Assembly: GCF_900162615.1 (NCBI RefSeq)
Contig: NZ_FUFN01000010.1
Location: 1,804,149 to 1,868,148, forward strand
Source of the DNA: Virgibacillus proomii
GTDB taxonomy: Bacteria; Bacillota; Bacilli; Bacillales; Amphibacillaceae
Reading direction: 5' to 3'
Length of the DNA stretch: 64,000 nucleotides
Below are positions 35,916 through 45,800 of this stretch, one piece after another. The translations under genes and the position numbers were made by a program. The notes beneath the pieces are model-generated. The model was not told the origin of the DNA. It worked only from the letters and a program-made list of their open reading frames with translations, and searched no databases. The first letter of the stretch is position 1. Each line of letters begins with the position of its first letter.

Positions 35916-36689
35916 ATGTCAGCTATTTCAATGAAACAGCTACTTGAAGCTGGTGTACATTTTGGTCATCAGACTCGTCGCTGGAATCCGAAGATGAAAA
36001 AATACATCTTCACAGAGCGTAATGGAATTTATATCATCGACCTGCAAAAAACAGTGAAAAAGGTAGATGAAGCATACAATTACGTGAAGGAAGTTGTAGC
36101 AAACGGAGGTACCATCCTTTTCGTAGGTACCAAAAAACAAGCACAGGAATCAGTACGTGAAGAAGCGATTCGCTCCGGTATGTTCTATGTAAATCAACGC
36201 TGGTTAGGTGGTACACTTACTAACTTCCAAACGATTCGCAAACGTATCAATCGTTTAAAAGACATTGAGCGTATGGAAGAAGACGGTACATTCGACGTAT
36301 TACCGAAGAAAGAAGTTATGAACCTGCTAAAAGAAAAAGATCGTTTAGTGAAATTCCTTGGCGGGATTAAAGAAATGAATAAGCTTCCAGATGCGTTGTT
36401 TGTTATTGACCCACGTAAAGAACGAATTGCAATTGCTGAAGCTCATAAATTAAATATTCCAATTATCGGAATTGTAGATACAAACTGTGATCCGGATGAA
36501 ATTGATTATGTAATCCCTGCAAATGATGATGCAATTCGTGCTGTAAAACTTTTGACTTCAAAAATGGCAGATGCTATTTTAGAGGTAAAACAAGGCGAAG
36601 AAATGGAAGAAGTTCCAGCAGAAGCAGAAAAAGAAGAACCTAAAGCAGAAAAAGAAGCTGAAGCAGCTACTGAAACAAAACAAGATTAA
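35916..36689 (+). CDS. rpsB: 30S ribosomal protein S2
   Basis: Ribosomal protein of the small-subunit body. 257 aa, slightly longer than B. subtilis because of an acidic/Ala-rich tail after residue 230 (EEMEEVPAEAEKEEPKAEKE). Family signatures MKQLLEAGVHFGHQTRRWNP and PDALFVIDPRKERIAIAEAH are intact. TTAGGAGGAA precedes ATG 35916. A terminator separates it from tsf, which probably lowers tsf expression. Confidence 0.98.
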   Translation: MSAISMKQLLEAGVHFGHQTRRWNPKMKKYIFTERNGIYIIDLQKTVKKVDEAYNYVKEVVANGGTILFVGTKKQAQESVREEAIRSGMFYVNQRWLGGTLTNFQTIRKRINRLKDIERMEEDGTFDVLPKKEVMNLLKEKDRLVKFLGGIKEMNKLPDALFVIDPRKERIAIAEAHKLNIPIIGIVDTNCDPDEIDYVIPANDDAIRAVKLLTSKMADAILEVKQGEEMEEVPAEAEKEEPKAEKEAEAATETKQD

Positions 36690-36706
36690 TCATCAATTAA
36701 AGGTGA

Positions 36707-36746
36707 GGGTGATAAGAGGATGAGAGCCTTTTATCACCTTTTTTAA
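36707..36746 (+). terminator. Terminator/attenuator between rpsB and tsf
   Basis: Stem GGTGATAAGAGG / CCTTTTATCACC with a seven-base loop and a T-run (TTTTTTAAA). It is placed between two co-transcribed genes, so it is likely leaky. Confidence 0.8.
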
Positions 36747-36779
36747 AGAAAAACGTATTCGTGTCAAGGAGGATTTTAA

Positions 36780-37664
36780 ATGGCTATTACTGCAAAAATG
36801 GTTAAAGAATTACGTGAAAAAACAGGCGCAGGCATGATGGATTGTAAAAAAGCGCTACAAGAAACAGATGGGAACATGGATGCTGCTATCGATTATTTAC
36901 GAGAAAAAGGACTTTCTAAAGCAGCTAAGAAAGCTGATCGCATTGCGGCTGAAGGTTCAACCTATATTAAAACGGAAGGTAACACGGCTGTTTTACTAGA
37001 AGTAAATTGTGAAACAGATTTTGTAACGAAAAATGATCAATTTAAACAACTGCTTGTTCAACTTGCTGATCATTTGCTTCAGAAAAAACCGGAAACTGTT
37101 GAAGAAGCACTTCAACAAACAATGGCGGAAACGGGTGACACAGTAGAAAATTACATCAAAGCTGCTGTTGCAAAAATCGGTGAAAAGTTATCACTTCGCC
37201 GCTTTACGATTTTAACAAAAACAGATAATGATACATTTGGCGAATACTTGCATATGGGTGGGCGCATCGGTGTACTTACACTGTTAGAAGGAACAACTGA
37301 TAAAGAAGTGGCAAAAGATGTAGCCATGCATATAGCAGCTGTAAATCCGCGTTATATTTCTCGTGATCAAGTGGCTGAAGAAGAAGTAAATCATGAACGA
37401 GAAGTGCTAAAAGCGCAAGCATTAAATGAAGGAAAGCCCGAGCATATTGTAGAAAAAATGGTAGAAGGCCGTCTTGGCAAATTTTTTGAGGAAATTTGTT
37501 TATTGGAACAAAACTTTGTCAAAGATCCAGACCAAAAAGTGAAAAAGTATGTTTCTGATAAAGGTGCTTCTGTAAAATCATTTGCTCGTTATGAAGTAGG
37601 CGAAGGTATGGAAAAAAGAGAAGAAAACTTCGCAGATGAAGTAATGAGTCAAATCAAAAAGTAA
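36780..37664 (+). CDS. tsf: Elongation factor Ts
   Basis: Nucleotide-exchange factor for EF-Tu. 294 aa. MVKELREKTGAGMMDCKKAL (EF-Ts signature one, UBA-like) and EVNCETDFVTKNDQFKQLL are intact, as is the C-terminal subdomain KDPDQKVKKYVSDKGASVKS. CAAGGAGGATT precedes ATG 36780. Confidence 0.98.
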   Translation: MAITAKMVKELREKTGAGMMDCKKALQETDGNMDAAIDYLREKGLSKAAKKADRIAAEGSTYIKTEGNTAVLLEVNCETDFVTKNDQFKQLLVQLADHLLQKKPETVEEALQQTMAETGDTVENYIKAAVAKIGEKLSLRRFTILTKTDNDTFGEYLHMGGRIGVLTLLEGTTDKEVAKDVAMHIAAVNPRYISRDQVAEEEVNHEREVLKAQALNEGKPEHIVEKMVEGRLGKFFEEICLLEQNFVKDPDQKVKKYVSDKGASVKSFARYEVGEGMEKREENFADEVMSQIKK

Positions 37665-37759
37665 TGGTTGGTCATAGGGAGCAAGAAATTGTTCCCTATT
37701 TCTCCATACAGCTTTATACATTCACAATAAATAACTATCATTTTTCTATGGAGGTTACT

Positions 37760-38482
37760 ATGACAACAGCTTGTTACCGTAGAATCGTACTTAAATTAAG
37801 TGGAGAAGCATTAAGTGGCAAAAATGGTTTTGGTATTGAACCAAAGGTCATTCAGTCGATCGCTAATCAGGTAAAAGAAGTAGCTGAATTAGGTGTAGAA
37901 ATTGCAATTGTTGTTGGTGGAGGAAACATTTGGCGTGGTAAAATTGGTAGTGAAATGGGCATGGATCGAGCAACAGCAGATTATATGGGGATGCTAGCTA
38001 CCATTATGAACGCTCTAGCACTGCAGGATGGGTTGGAGAATATCGGTATTCCAACAAGAGTGCAAACATCAATTGAAATGCGACAAGTAGCGGAGCCGTA
38101 CATAAGGAGAAAAGCAATTCGTCATCTGGAGAAAAAGCGTGTAGTCATTTTTGCTGCAGGAACTGGAAATCCATTCTTTTCTACGGATACAACGGCAGCT
38201 TTACGTGCTGCAGAGATTGAAGCAGAAGTTATCCTCATGGCTAAAAACAATGTAGATGGAGTTTATACCGAAGATCCTAAGCTGAACAAGAATGCAACGA
38301 AGTATGATCAGCTTTCTTACATGGAAATGCTAAATGAAGGACTCGGTGTCATGGATTCAACAGCTTCAACCTTGTGCATGGATAACGATATTCCATTAGT
38401 CGTATTCTCAATTATGGAGGAAGGCAATATAAAACGAGTCGTACAAGGAGAAGTAATAGGAACGACGATAAGGGGGAAATAA
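37760..38482 (+). CDS. pyrH: UMP kinase PyrH
   Basis: Phosphorylates UMP to UDP for RNA, DNA and cell-wall precursors. 240 aa from ATG 37760 (MTTACYRRIVLKLSGEALSG). The amino-acid-kinase core contains VVGGGNIWRG, FAAGTGNPFFSTDTTAALRA and MAKNNVDGVYTEDPKL. TATGGAGGTTACT is the ribosome site. The upstream in-frame extension to 37664 lacks family similarity and is rejected. Confidence 0.97.
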   Translation: MTTACYRRIVLKLSGEALSGKNGFGIEPKVIQSIANQVKEVAELGVEIAIVVGGGNIWRGKIGSEMGMDRATADYMGMLATIMNALALQDGLENIGIPTRVQTSIEMRQVAEPYIRRKAIRHLEKKRVVIFAAGTGNPFFSTDTTAALRAAEIEAEVILMAKNNVDGVYTEDPKLNKNATKYDQLSYMEMLNEGLGVMDSTASTLCMDNDIPLVVFSIMEEGNIKRVVQGEVIGTTIRGK

Positions 38483-38484
38483 AT

Positions 38485-39033
38485 ATGTCGGATGATATAA
38501 TGAAACAAATGAAAGAAAAAATGGAACAAGCTGTTCAAGCATTTACTAAAAATTTGGCGACAATTAGAGCAGGAAGAGCAAATCCAAGTTTATTAGATAG
38601 TGTATTTGTCGAATATTACGGCACAAGTACACCATTAAATCAATTAGCATCCGTTTCTGCTCCGGAAGCCAGACTTCTTGTTATTACTCCATATGATAAA
38701 ACAGCTATCTCAGATATTGAAAAAGCCATTCAAAAAGCAGATTTAGGGATTTCTCCGTCCAGTGATGGTAATGTGATTCGTATTAATATTCCGCCACTAA
38801 CTGAAGAACGCCGTAAAGATTTAGTCAAAGTTGTCGGTAAATATGCAGAGGAATCACGTGTACAAGTAAGAAATCTCCGTCGTGAAGCAAATGATCAGTT
38901 GAAAAAAGAGGAAGGTCTACCGGAAGATGAACGAAGAGCTTTACAAGACGACGTTCAAAAAGCTACCGATAAGTACATTGAAAAAATCGATGAACTGGCA
39001 AAAAATAAAGAAAAAGAAATTATGGAAGTTTAA
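38485..39033 (+). CDS. frr: Ribosome recycling factor
   Basis: Releases ribosomes after termination together with EF-G. 182 aa. FTKNLATIRAGRANPSLLDS, then PYDKTAISDIEKAIQKADLG and RINIPPLTEERRKDLVKVV define the family. The start lies two bases after the pyrH stop with GGGGGAAA upstream. A strong terminator follows. Confidence 0.97.
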   Translation: MSDDIMKQMKEKMEQAVQAFTKNLATIRAGRANPSLLDSVFVEYYGTSTPLNQLASVSAPEARLLVITPYDKTAISDIEKAIQKADLGISPSSDGNVIRINIPPLTEERRKDLVKVVGKYAEESRVQVRNLRREANDQLKKEEGLPEDERRALQDDVQKATDKYIEKIDELAKNKEKEIMEV

Positions 39034-39056
39034 CCTATTTCATATAAAATGAATAG

Positions 39057-39091
39057 AAAAAGCCCCTCTTTATTTAAGGGGGCTTTTGTTT
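39057..39091 (+). terminator. Terminator after frr
   Basis: Stem AAAAAGCCCC / GGGGCTTTT with an A/T-rich loop followed by TTTTGTTTTC. It ends the rpsB-tsf-pyrH-frr unit; the T-run overlaps the next promoter's -35. Confidence 0.85.
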
Positions 39092-39113
39092 TCTTAAGGA
39101 AAAATAGTATAAT
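39086..39113 (+). promoter_or_regulatory. SigA-type promoter for uppS-cdsA
   Basis: TTGTTT (39086-39091), 16-base spacer, TATAAT (39108-39113). It lies between the frr terminator and uppS, leaving a leader of about 110 bases. Confidence 0.55.
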
Positions 39114-39228
39114 AAAACTTGATTTACGTGATATAATGGTGTTTAACTTAAGCATAAAATGTGCTTAAACATCATACGATGGATAGATGAAGAAACAGAA
39201 ACGGTAAACAATATTCGGAGGACAAATT

Positions 39229-39990
39229 ATGTCAATTAGACTTCCTTTCATAAAAAAGAAACAAAAAGAAACAATACAACTAATGGATAGTAAAAACGTT
39301 CCGAATCATATCGCCATTATTATGGATGGGAATGGTAGGTGGGCGAAAAAAAGGTCGCTCCCAAGAATTGCCGGTCATAAAGAGGGTGTTGATGCAGTTG
39401 TAAAAGCAGTTAGAGCAGCACACCAATTCAATGTTAAAATTTTAACCTTATATGCTTTTTCAACAGAAAATTGGAAAAGGCCCCAAAAAGAAATCGAATT
39501 TTTAATGAAACTGCCAAAGGAATTTTTACATATTCATTTACCAGAGCTAATGGAAAGAAATGTACGTATCCAAACAATCGGGGAATTTAATGCGTTACCA
39601 GCACATACAAAAGAAGCCGTTCAATATGCGATTGATAAAACAAAGAATAATGATGGATTATTACTGAACTTTGCATTAAACTATGGTAGTAGGTATGAAA
39701 TTGTGCAAGCAATGAAACATATCGTGTCTGATATTAATGAAGCTAAGTTAACACTGGATGCAATTGATGAAACCGTCTTTTCTAAGTATCTATACACAAA
39801 TGGACTTCATGATCCGGACTTATTAATACGAACAAGCGGGGAACAACGTTTGAGTAATTTTTTACTTTGGCAGATGGCCTATACGGAATTTTGGTTTACC
39901 GATGTGCTTTGGCCGGATTTTGATGAAGCAGTATTTAAACAAGCGATTGAAGAATACCAACAACGTCAACGCCGTTATGGCGGAATTTAA
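39229..39990 (+). CDS. uppS: Isoprenyl transferase (undecaprenyl diphosphate synthase)
   Basis: Cis-prenyltransferase making undecaprenyl diphosphate, the lipid carrier of peptidoglycan. 253 aa. Catalytic Asp in HIAIIMDGNGRWAKKR, RxxGH in LPRIAGHKEGVDAV, and the C-terminal DLLIRTSGEQRLSNFLLWQM box are intact. Its substrate IPP depends on the MEP pathway in most bacilli, yet dxr is missing from its usual place two genes on. Confidence 0.97.
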   Translation: MSIRLPFIKKKQKETIQLMDSKNVPNHIAIIMDGNGRWAKKRSLPRIAGHKEGVDAVVKAVRAAHQFNVKILTLYAFSTENWKRPQKEIEFLMKLPKEFLHIHLPELMERNVRIQTIGEFNALPAHTKEAVQYAIDKTKNNDGLLLNFALNYGSRYEIVQAMKHIVSDINEAKLTLDAIDETVFSKYLYTNGLHDPDLLIRTSGEQRLSNFLLWQMAYTEFWFTDVLWPDFDEAVFKQAIEEYQQRQRRYGGI

Positions 39991-40002
39991 GGTGAGGATA
40001 AT

Positions 40003-40803
40003 ATGAAGCAACGGATTATAACAGCCATTGTTGCACTCATTATATTTGTCCCATTTGTTATTATTGGCGGTTTGCCATTTGAAATATTAGTATATATAAT
40101 GGCGACTATCGGCTTTCTTGAGTTGATCAGGATGGGAAATATAGCTAAATACTCGATTCCATCCGTTATGGGAATTGTGTTATTATGGGTGTTAATGATG
40201 CAGGAGCATTCGGGAACTACTCCCTTTGCATGGCTGACGAAAACAGAGATAGTTATGCTTATAGTATTATTATTACTATCATATACCGTATTAGTAAAAA
40301 ATAAATTTACATTTGATCACGCTGGTGTTGTTTTATTATCCGCTATCTATGTAGGCATGGGTTTTTATTATTTAATTTTGGCTAGAGAAGGTGAAAATGG
40401 CGGGGGATTAGCCACTATCCTGTATATATTTTTGCTTATCTGGTCGACAGATACAGGTGCTTATTTTGTTGGACGAGCATTTGGAAAACGGAAGCTTTGG
40501 CCAAAAATCAGTCCGAATAAAACAGTAGAGGGTGCAATAGGTGGCATCGTTATGGCGATCATTACGAGTATTATTTTTCAATTAATTCATCCAATTGAAG
40601 ATACATTAATCGGTATGATTGGTGTAGCCATTATCGCTTCCGTATTTGGACAAATTGGTGACCTCGTAGAATCTGCATTCAAACGGCATTTTGGTGTGAA
40701 GGACTCTGGCAACGTGCTTCCTGGTCATGGAGGTATATTGGATCGGTTTGACAGTTTATTATTTGTATTACCGATTTTACACTTAGTAGGTTTTTTTAAT
40801 TAA
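40003..40803 (+). CDS. cdsA: Phosphatidate cytidylyltransferase CdsA
   Basis: Makes CDP-diacylglycerol from phosphatidate and CTP in the membrane. 266 aa with about seven hydrophobic helices. The family signature lies near the end: KISPNKTVEGAIGG, then QIGDLVESAFKRHFGVKDSG and PGHGGILDRFDSLLFVLP. AAGGTGAGGA precedes ATG 40003. In B. subtilis dxr follows here; in this window a repeat follows instead. Confidence 0.97.
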   Translation: MKQRIITAIVALIIFVPFVIIGGLPFEILVYIMATIGFLELIRMGNIAKYSIPSVMGIVLLWVLMMQEHSGTTPFAWLTKTEIVMLIVLLLLSYTVLVKNKFTFDHAGVVLLSAIYVGMGFYYLILAREGENGGGLATILYIFLLIWSTDTGAYFVGRAFGKRKLWPKISPNKTVEGAIGGIVMAIITSIIFQLIHPIEDTLIGMIGVAIIASVFGQIGDLVESAFKRHFGVKDSGNVLPGHGGILDRFDSLLFVLPILHLVGFFN

Positions 40804-40930
40804 GCACATAATAAAATAATTAGTAGTGTAAACGGGTATCGTTTCCTGAACAATAAATAAACTTGGCTGTCTACTGACTTGTTATACTTAGAAATAATAA
40901 TCTTTACAACATGGAAACATATTCTAAAGT

Positions 40931-41117
40931 TTTATCCCGCATGTAAGGTGCCGTAATACTCCCACTTCAAGAGTGTAGGAAATACGAAGAAATTAAACTG
41001 AGAGAAAACGGCACCTAAATGCCCGATTTGTTCAAGGATCTTTAGATCATGCCCTTGCGGTACTAACATTCAGTAGGAGATGGAAGAAAACTCCTACTGA
41101 ATCAAGTCTCACTTTAT
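40931..41117 (+). repeat. Intergenic repeat family A, copy 4 (at the dxr position)
   Basis: 187 bp bounded by TTTAT on both sides, orientation as copy 1. TTTATCCCGCATGTAAGG, outer arms GGTGCCGT / ACGGCACC, CTAAATGCCCGATTTG, CCCTTGCGGTACTAACATTC, hairpin TTCAGTAGGAG / CTCCTACTGAA, end CTCACTTTAT. Nearly identical to copy 5 read in reverse. It fills the cdsA-rseP gap. Confidence 0.88.
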
Positions 41118-41143
41118 ACGTTTGAATGAACAACGAGATTCGA

Positions 41144-41169
41144 TGCATCATTTTTTAGATGCTTTTTTA
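41144..41169 (+). terminator. Candidate terminator between cdsA and rseP
   Basis: Short stem GCATC / GATGC with loop ATTTTTTA and a run of six T. Weak stem but good T-run. Confidence 0.45.
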
Positions 41170-41236
41170 ACATCGTCATAGCAATAAAAATTAACGAGAA
41201 ATAAGTCTACATCCTATTAAAAGGAAGGTGTTCTTT

Positions 41237-42502
41237 TTGAATACGGTAATCGCGTTTATTTTCATGTTCGGTCTCCTCGTTTTTATCCATGAATGGGGTC
41301 ATTTGATTTTTGCCAAACGAGCTGGTATGCTCGCACGAGAGTTTGCGATTGGTTTTGGACCTAAAGTATTTGCATTTACAAGAAACGAAACGGTGTATAC
41401 AATTCGACTCCTTCCAATTGGCGGATATGTAAGAGTGGCCGGAGAAGACCCAGAAATTATTGATCTAAAGCCTGGTCATCATGTTGGGCTCGAATTTAAT
41501 GAACAAGATGAGGTCATTAAAATCATCGTTAATCATAAATCAAAGCATCCCAATGCCCGCGTGATTGAAATAGAGGAAGCAGATTTAGATCATAAGCTGC
41601 AAATTGTAGGTTATGAAATTGATGAACAGGATGAAGAGTTACGGTTTAAGGTGCATCCAAAAGCCAAGTTTGTTATGGATGAACAAGAGACACAAATTGC
41701 ACCTTATAATCGGCAATTTGCATCCAAATCCGTCGGTCAACGTGCTATGCAATTGTTTGCAGGTCCAATGATGAACTTTGTCCTGGCAATTGTCATCTTT
41801 TTAATACTGGGTGTTATTCAAGGAGTACCTGTGGAAGAAGCTAAAATGGGTGAAGTACAAGCGGATAGCCCAGCAGCTGAAGCGGGGATTAAAAACGGCG
41901 ATGAGGTTGTAAAAATAGAGGGTCAGTCCATTTCGACATGGCAACAATTTACTACCATTGTTCGAGAAAACCCCGGTGAGGAGCTTGATCTAGTTGTTCT
42001 TCGTGAAGGGAAAGAAGTGCCGTTAACCGTTATTCCTGCAGAGGTTCCAGGAATGGAAGGACAAGAGCCATTTGGGCAAATTGGTGTCTATAAGGCCTTT
42101 GAGAAATCACTATTAGGAACAGTTTCCTATGGTTTTACGCAAACCTTTGAAACGACAAAGCTTATTTTAACGAACTTAGGAATGCTAATAACAGGTCAAT
42201 TACCAATTGAAACATTATCCGGACCAGTCGGGATTTATGATGCAACGGATCAAATTGTTCAAACAGGATTTACTAATTTCCTGCTGTGGACAGCAATGTT
42301 AAGCATTAACTTAGGAATAGTAAATCTTGTTCCACTTCCTGCACTAGATGGGGGTCGATTATTATTTGTTGGTATTGAGGCCGTTCGTGGAAAGCCGATT
42401 GCGCCGGAAAAAGAAGGCTTGTTCCATTTTGTTGGTTTTGCCTTTTTAATGCTTTTAATGATTATCGTTACGTGGAATGATATTCAGCGCTTATTCCTTT
42501 AA
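41237..42502 (+). CDS. rseP: Site-2 zinc metalloprotease RseP/RasP
   Basis: Intramembrane protease that completes regulated proteolysis of anti-sigma factors such as RsiW and cell-division/peptide substrates. About 421 aa. Zinc motif HEWGH (HExxH) lies in the first membrane helix, a PDZ domain spans about 190-265 (ADSPAAEAGIKNGDEVVKIE), and the LDG motif in PLPALDGGRLLF lies near residue 365. TTG 41237 is spaced from AAGGAAGGTG; GTG 41228 overlaps it, although B. subtilis carries a similar short extension. In B. subtilis proS follows; here polC is next. Confidence 0.95.
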   Translation: MNTVIAFIFMFGLLVFIHEWGHLIFAKRAGMLAREFAIGFGPKVFAFTRNETVYTIRLLPIGGYVRVAGEDPEIIDLKPGHHVGLEFNEQDEVIKIIVNHKSKHPNARVIEIEEADLDHKLQIVGYEIDEQDEELRFKVHPKAKFVMDEQETQIAPYNRQFASKSVGQRAMQLFAGPMMNFVLAIVIFLILGVIQGVPVEEAKMGEVQADSPAAEAGIKNGDEVVKIEGQSISTWQQFTTIVRENPGEELDLVVLREGKEVPLTVIPAEVPGMEGQEPFGQIGVYKAFEKSLLGTVSYGFTQTFETTKLILTNLGMLITGQLPIETLSGPVGIYDATDQIVQTGFTNFLLWTAMLSINLGIVNLVPLPALDGGRLLFVGIEAVRGKPIAPEKEGLFHFVGFAFLMLLMIIVTWNDIQRLFL

Positions 42503-42797
42503 ATTGTATAAAGCTGCTGCATATCCACATGAATGGATCATTAGACTTTGGATGAAAGGCTAAAGACAATGGGCCGATTTTTAAAGCTTGGTTTCGCTTA
42601 AGAAAAGTGATTGTTTAAAACAACGAATTTACCTTAGCTTCAGTTAGATAATAGATTCTAATGTACGCCTAAGCAGTTTTAAAAATGGTATCCTTATCAA
42701 CCCTTTAAGAAACAAGAATTTATTCAAATATATGGTTTTGGAGGTCTCTTCAACTAGTTTAGAGTCAAAAAGATTACCATACGGATAGTTTTATCTG
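42503..42797. other. Gap between rseP and polC with no gene (usual proS site)
   Basis: About 295 bases without a ribosome site plus open frame. No fragment resembling proline-tRNA ligase was recognised, and no family A or B repeat was seen. The terminator at 42798-42836 follows. Confidence 0.6.
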
Positions 42798-42836
42798 TAA
42801 AACCCTTGTCATATGCCAAGAGACAGGGGTTTTATA
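42798..42836 (+). terminator. Terminator upstream of polC
   Basis: Stem AAAACCCTTGTC / GACAGGGGTTTT (one G-U) with an eleven-base loop, then ATAGC. A near-copy of this hairpin lies after polC (47452-47484). Confidence 0.7.
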
Positions 42837-42881
42837 GCATAAATAAGATCTAAATTTGATTAACGGTACAGGAGGAGAACA

Positions 42882-45800
42882 ATGGATATAACAAAAAAAG
42901 AAAAAATGGATGTACTGTTAAAACAACTGCAGATGTCGGAAGATCAGTTAGTCTATTTTAAAGATAGCTACTTAAATAAATTGGAAATAGTAAAACATAC
43001 AAAAACATGGCATTTTCACATTTGTACGAAAAAAGTGTTACCCTGTGAAGTTTATCAGCTGTTTAAACATCGCTTGCAAACATGCTTTCAAAAGATTGCG
43101 AATATTGATGTTTCGATTGAAACGACAGAAAAGACTTGTGATGAAGCTAATACGTTAAAATATTGGCAGGATTTCATTCATTCGGCTGCACAATTATCAC
43201 CGGCATATAAGGACATGGTGTTAAACCAGACCCCAGAAGTTGACGGTAATAATATTATGTTAACTGCAAGAAATGAAGCAGAAGCATTAGCAGTTAAAAA
43301 ACGCTTAGAAGAATCATTTAAACATTTCTGTGTAAAAGCGGGTTTGCCTAGATATGTAATTAAAATTGACGTTAGAACAGAGATCGAGGCTTTACAACGG
43401 TTTAAGCAACAAACAGCAGTTGAAGATCAGAAAATCGTTCAAAGGACAGTGCAAGAAAAAGAAAAACGCGATCAAACGAAACTCCAATCTGATAACAAGC
43501 CGGTCATGTTAGGCTATAAAATACAGGATGAGCCAATTCATATGGAAGAAATCATCGAAGAAGAACGCAGGGTAACCGTGCAAGGGTATATTTTTTCTGT
43601 TGACATACGTGAGTTGCGTTCGGGAAGAAGCTTGCTGATTGCTAAAGTAACCGATTATACCGACTCTCTCCAAATCAAGATGTTCTCAAAAGGAGATGAA
43701 GACAGAGAAAAATTTAAAGCTGTCAAAGAAGGGATATGGATTAAAGCCCGAGGCAGCATCCAAACAGATATGTATTCCAATGAATTAGTAATGATGGCAA
43801 ATGACATACAAGAAATCAGAGTCGAGCCACGTAAAGATACAGCACCAGAGGACGAGAAAAGAGTGGAATTACATGCACATACGACGATGAGTCAAATGGA
43901 TGCAGTTGTTTCACCAACCAATCTAATCGCACAAGCTGCTAAATGGGGACATCAAGCAGTAGCTATAACTGATCACGCTGGTGTTCAAGGCTTTCCGGAA
44001 GCACATCATGCAGGGGAAAAACATGGAATTAAAGTGCTGTATGGAGTAGAGGCGAATTTAGTTGATGATGGTGTACCAATTGCCTACAACGAACATGATA
44101 TTGATTTAGCCACAGGTACATATATTGTCTTTGACGTTGAAACGACAGGTTTATCGGCTGTGTATGACACAATAATTGAGCTGGCGGCCGTAAAAATTCA
44201 CCAAGGTGAAATTATTGATCGATTTGAGTCTTTTGCCAACCCACACCATCCATTATCCCAAACAACCATTGACCTTACCGGAATTACCGACGAGATGGTA
44301 CAAGATGCTCCAGAAGTAGATGATGTATTACGAGACTTTCGAAATTGGATGGAAGATGGTATTTTAGTTGCGCACAATGCCAGTTTTGATATGGGATTTT
44401 TAAACCAAGGCTTACAAAAAATCGGGTATGATAAATCGGAAAATGCTGTCATTGATACATTAGAACTAGCCAGGTTTCTTTTCCCTCAGTTAAAAAATCA
44501 CCGTTTAAATACATTGTGTAAACATTTGGACATTGAACTAACGCAGCATCACCGAGCTATTTATGACGCAGAGGCAACGGGATATTTATTGTGGAAGCTT
44601 GTGCAAGAATTGTTAAAAAAAGATATTACAAATCACAATCAATTGAACAATCATATGGGTGAAGGAAATGCGTATCAACGCTCCAGACCGTTTCATTGTA
44701 CATTAATTGCGAAGACAGAAGAAGGGCTTAAAAACATTTATAAACTAGTGTCCTATGCCCATATTGATTATTTCTACCGTGTACCGAGATTACCTAGATC
44801 ACTATTACAAAAATATCGTCATGGTATATTAGTAGGTTCCGCATGTGACCAAGGTGAAGTCTTTGAAACAATGATGCAAAAATCAGAAGATGAAGCGGAA
44901 AACGTGGCACAATTCTATGATTATATTGAAGTGCAACCACCGGCAAATTATGCCCATTTAATTGAAAAAGATTTGGTGCAAAATGAAGCACAAATACTAG
45001 ATATTATTAAGAAACTAGTAAAATTAGGAGAAAGAATTGGCAAACGTGTAGTAGCAACCGGTAATGTTCATTATTTAGATGAACAAGATCAAATTTATCG
45101 GCAAATTCTCATTGCCTCTCAAGCAGGAAATCCGTTAAATCGGGTTACATTACCGCAAACACCTTTTCGTACTACCAATGAGATGCTAAACGAATTTCAA
45201 TTTTTAGGAGAAAAGAAAGCAAAAGAAATTGTGATCACAAACACGAATTTAATTGCCGATGAAATAGAAGAAATATCTCCAGTAAAGGATGGATTATTCA
45301 CTCCAACGATTGAAGGAGCGGAAGAAGAAATAAGAGACCTTTGTTATACAAGAGCTAAAAAAATATACGGCGAACCGCTTCCGAAAATTGTTTCCGAACG
45401 ATTAGAAAAAGAATTAAAGAGTATTATTGGACATGGTTTTAGTGTCATTTATCTTATTTCTCAAAAACTAGTGAAAAAATCATTGGAGGATGGGTATTTG
45501 GTTGGCTCTAGGGGCTCTGTTGGTTCATCATTTGTCGCAACGATGACCGAAATAACAGAGGTAAATCCTTTGCCACCGCATTATATTTGTAAAGAATGCC
45601 ACTATCATGAATTTATTACGGATGGTTCTGTCGGAAGCGGGTTTGATCTTCCAGATAAGGACTGCCCAACATGTCAAACTCCATTAACAAAAGATGGACA
45701 AGACATCCCATTTGAAACTTTTTTAGGTTTTAAAGGAGATAAAGTACCAGATATTGATCTAAACTTTTCAGGTTCTTATCAACCGAGAGCCCATAATTAT

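Noticed and set aside
37664..37759. N-terminal extension of pyrH
   Set aside because: The added 32 residues have no family similarity, overlap the tsf stop, and a clear ribosome site precedes ATG 37760.
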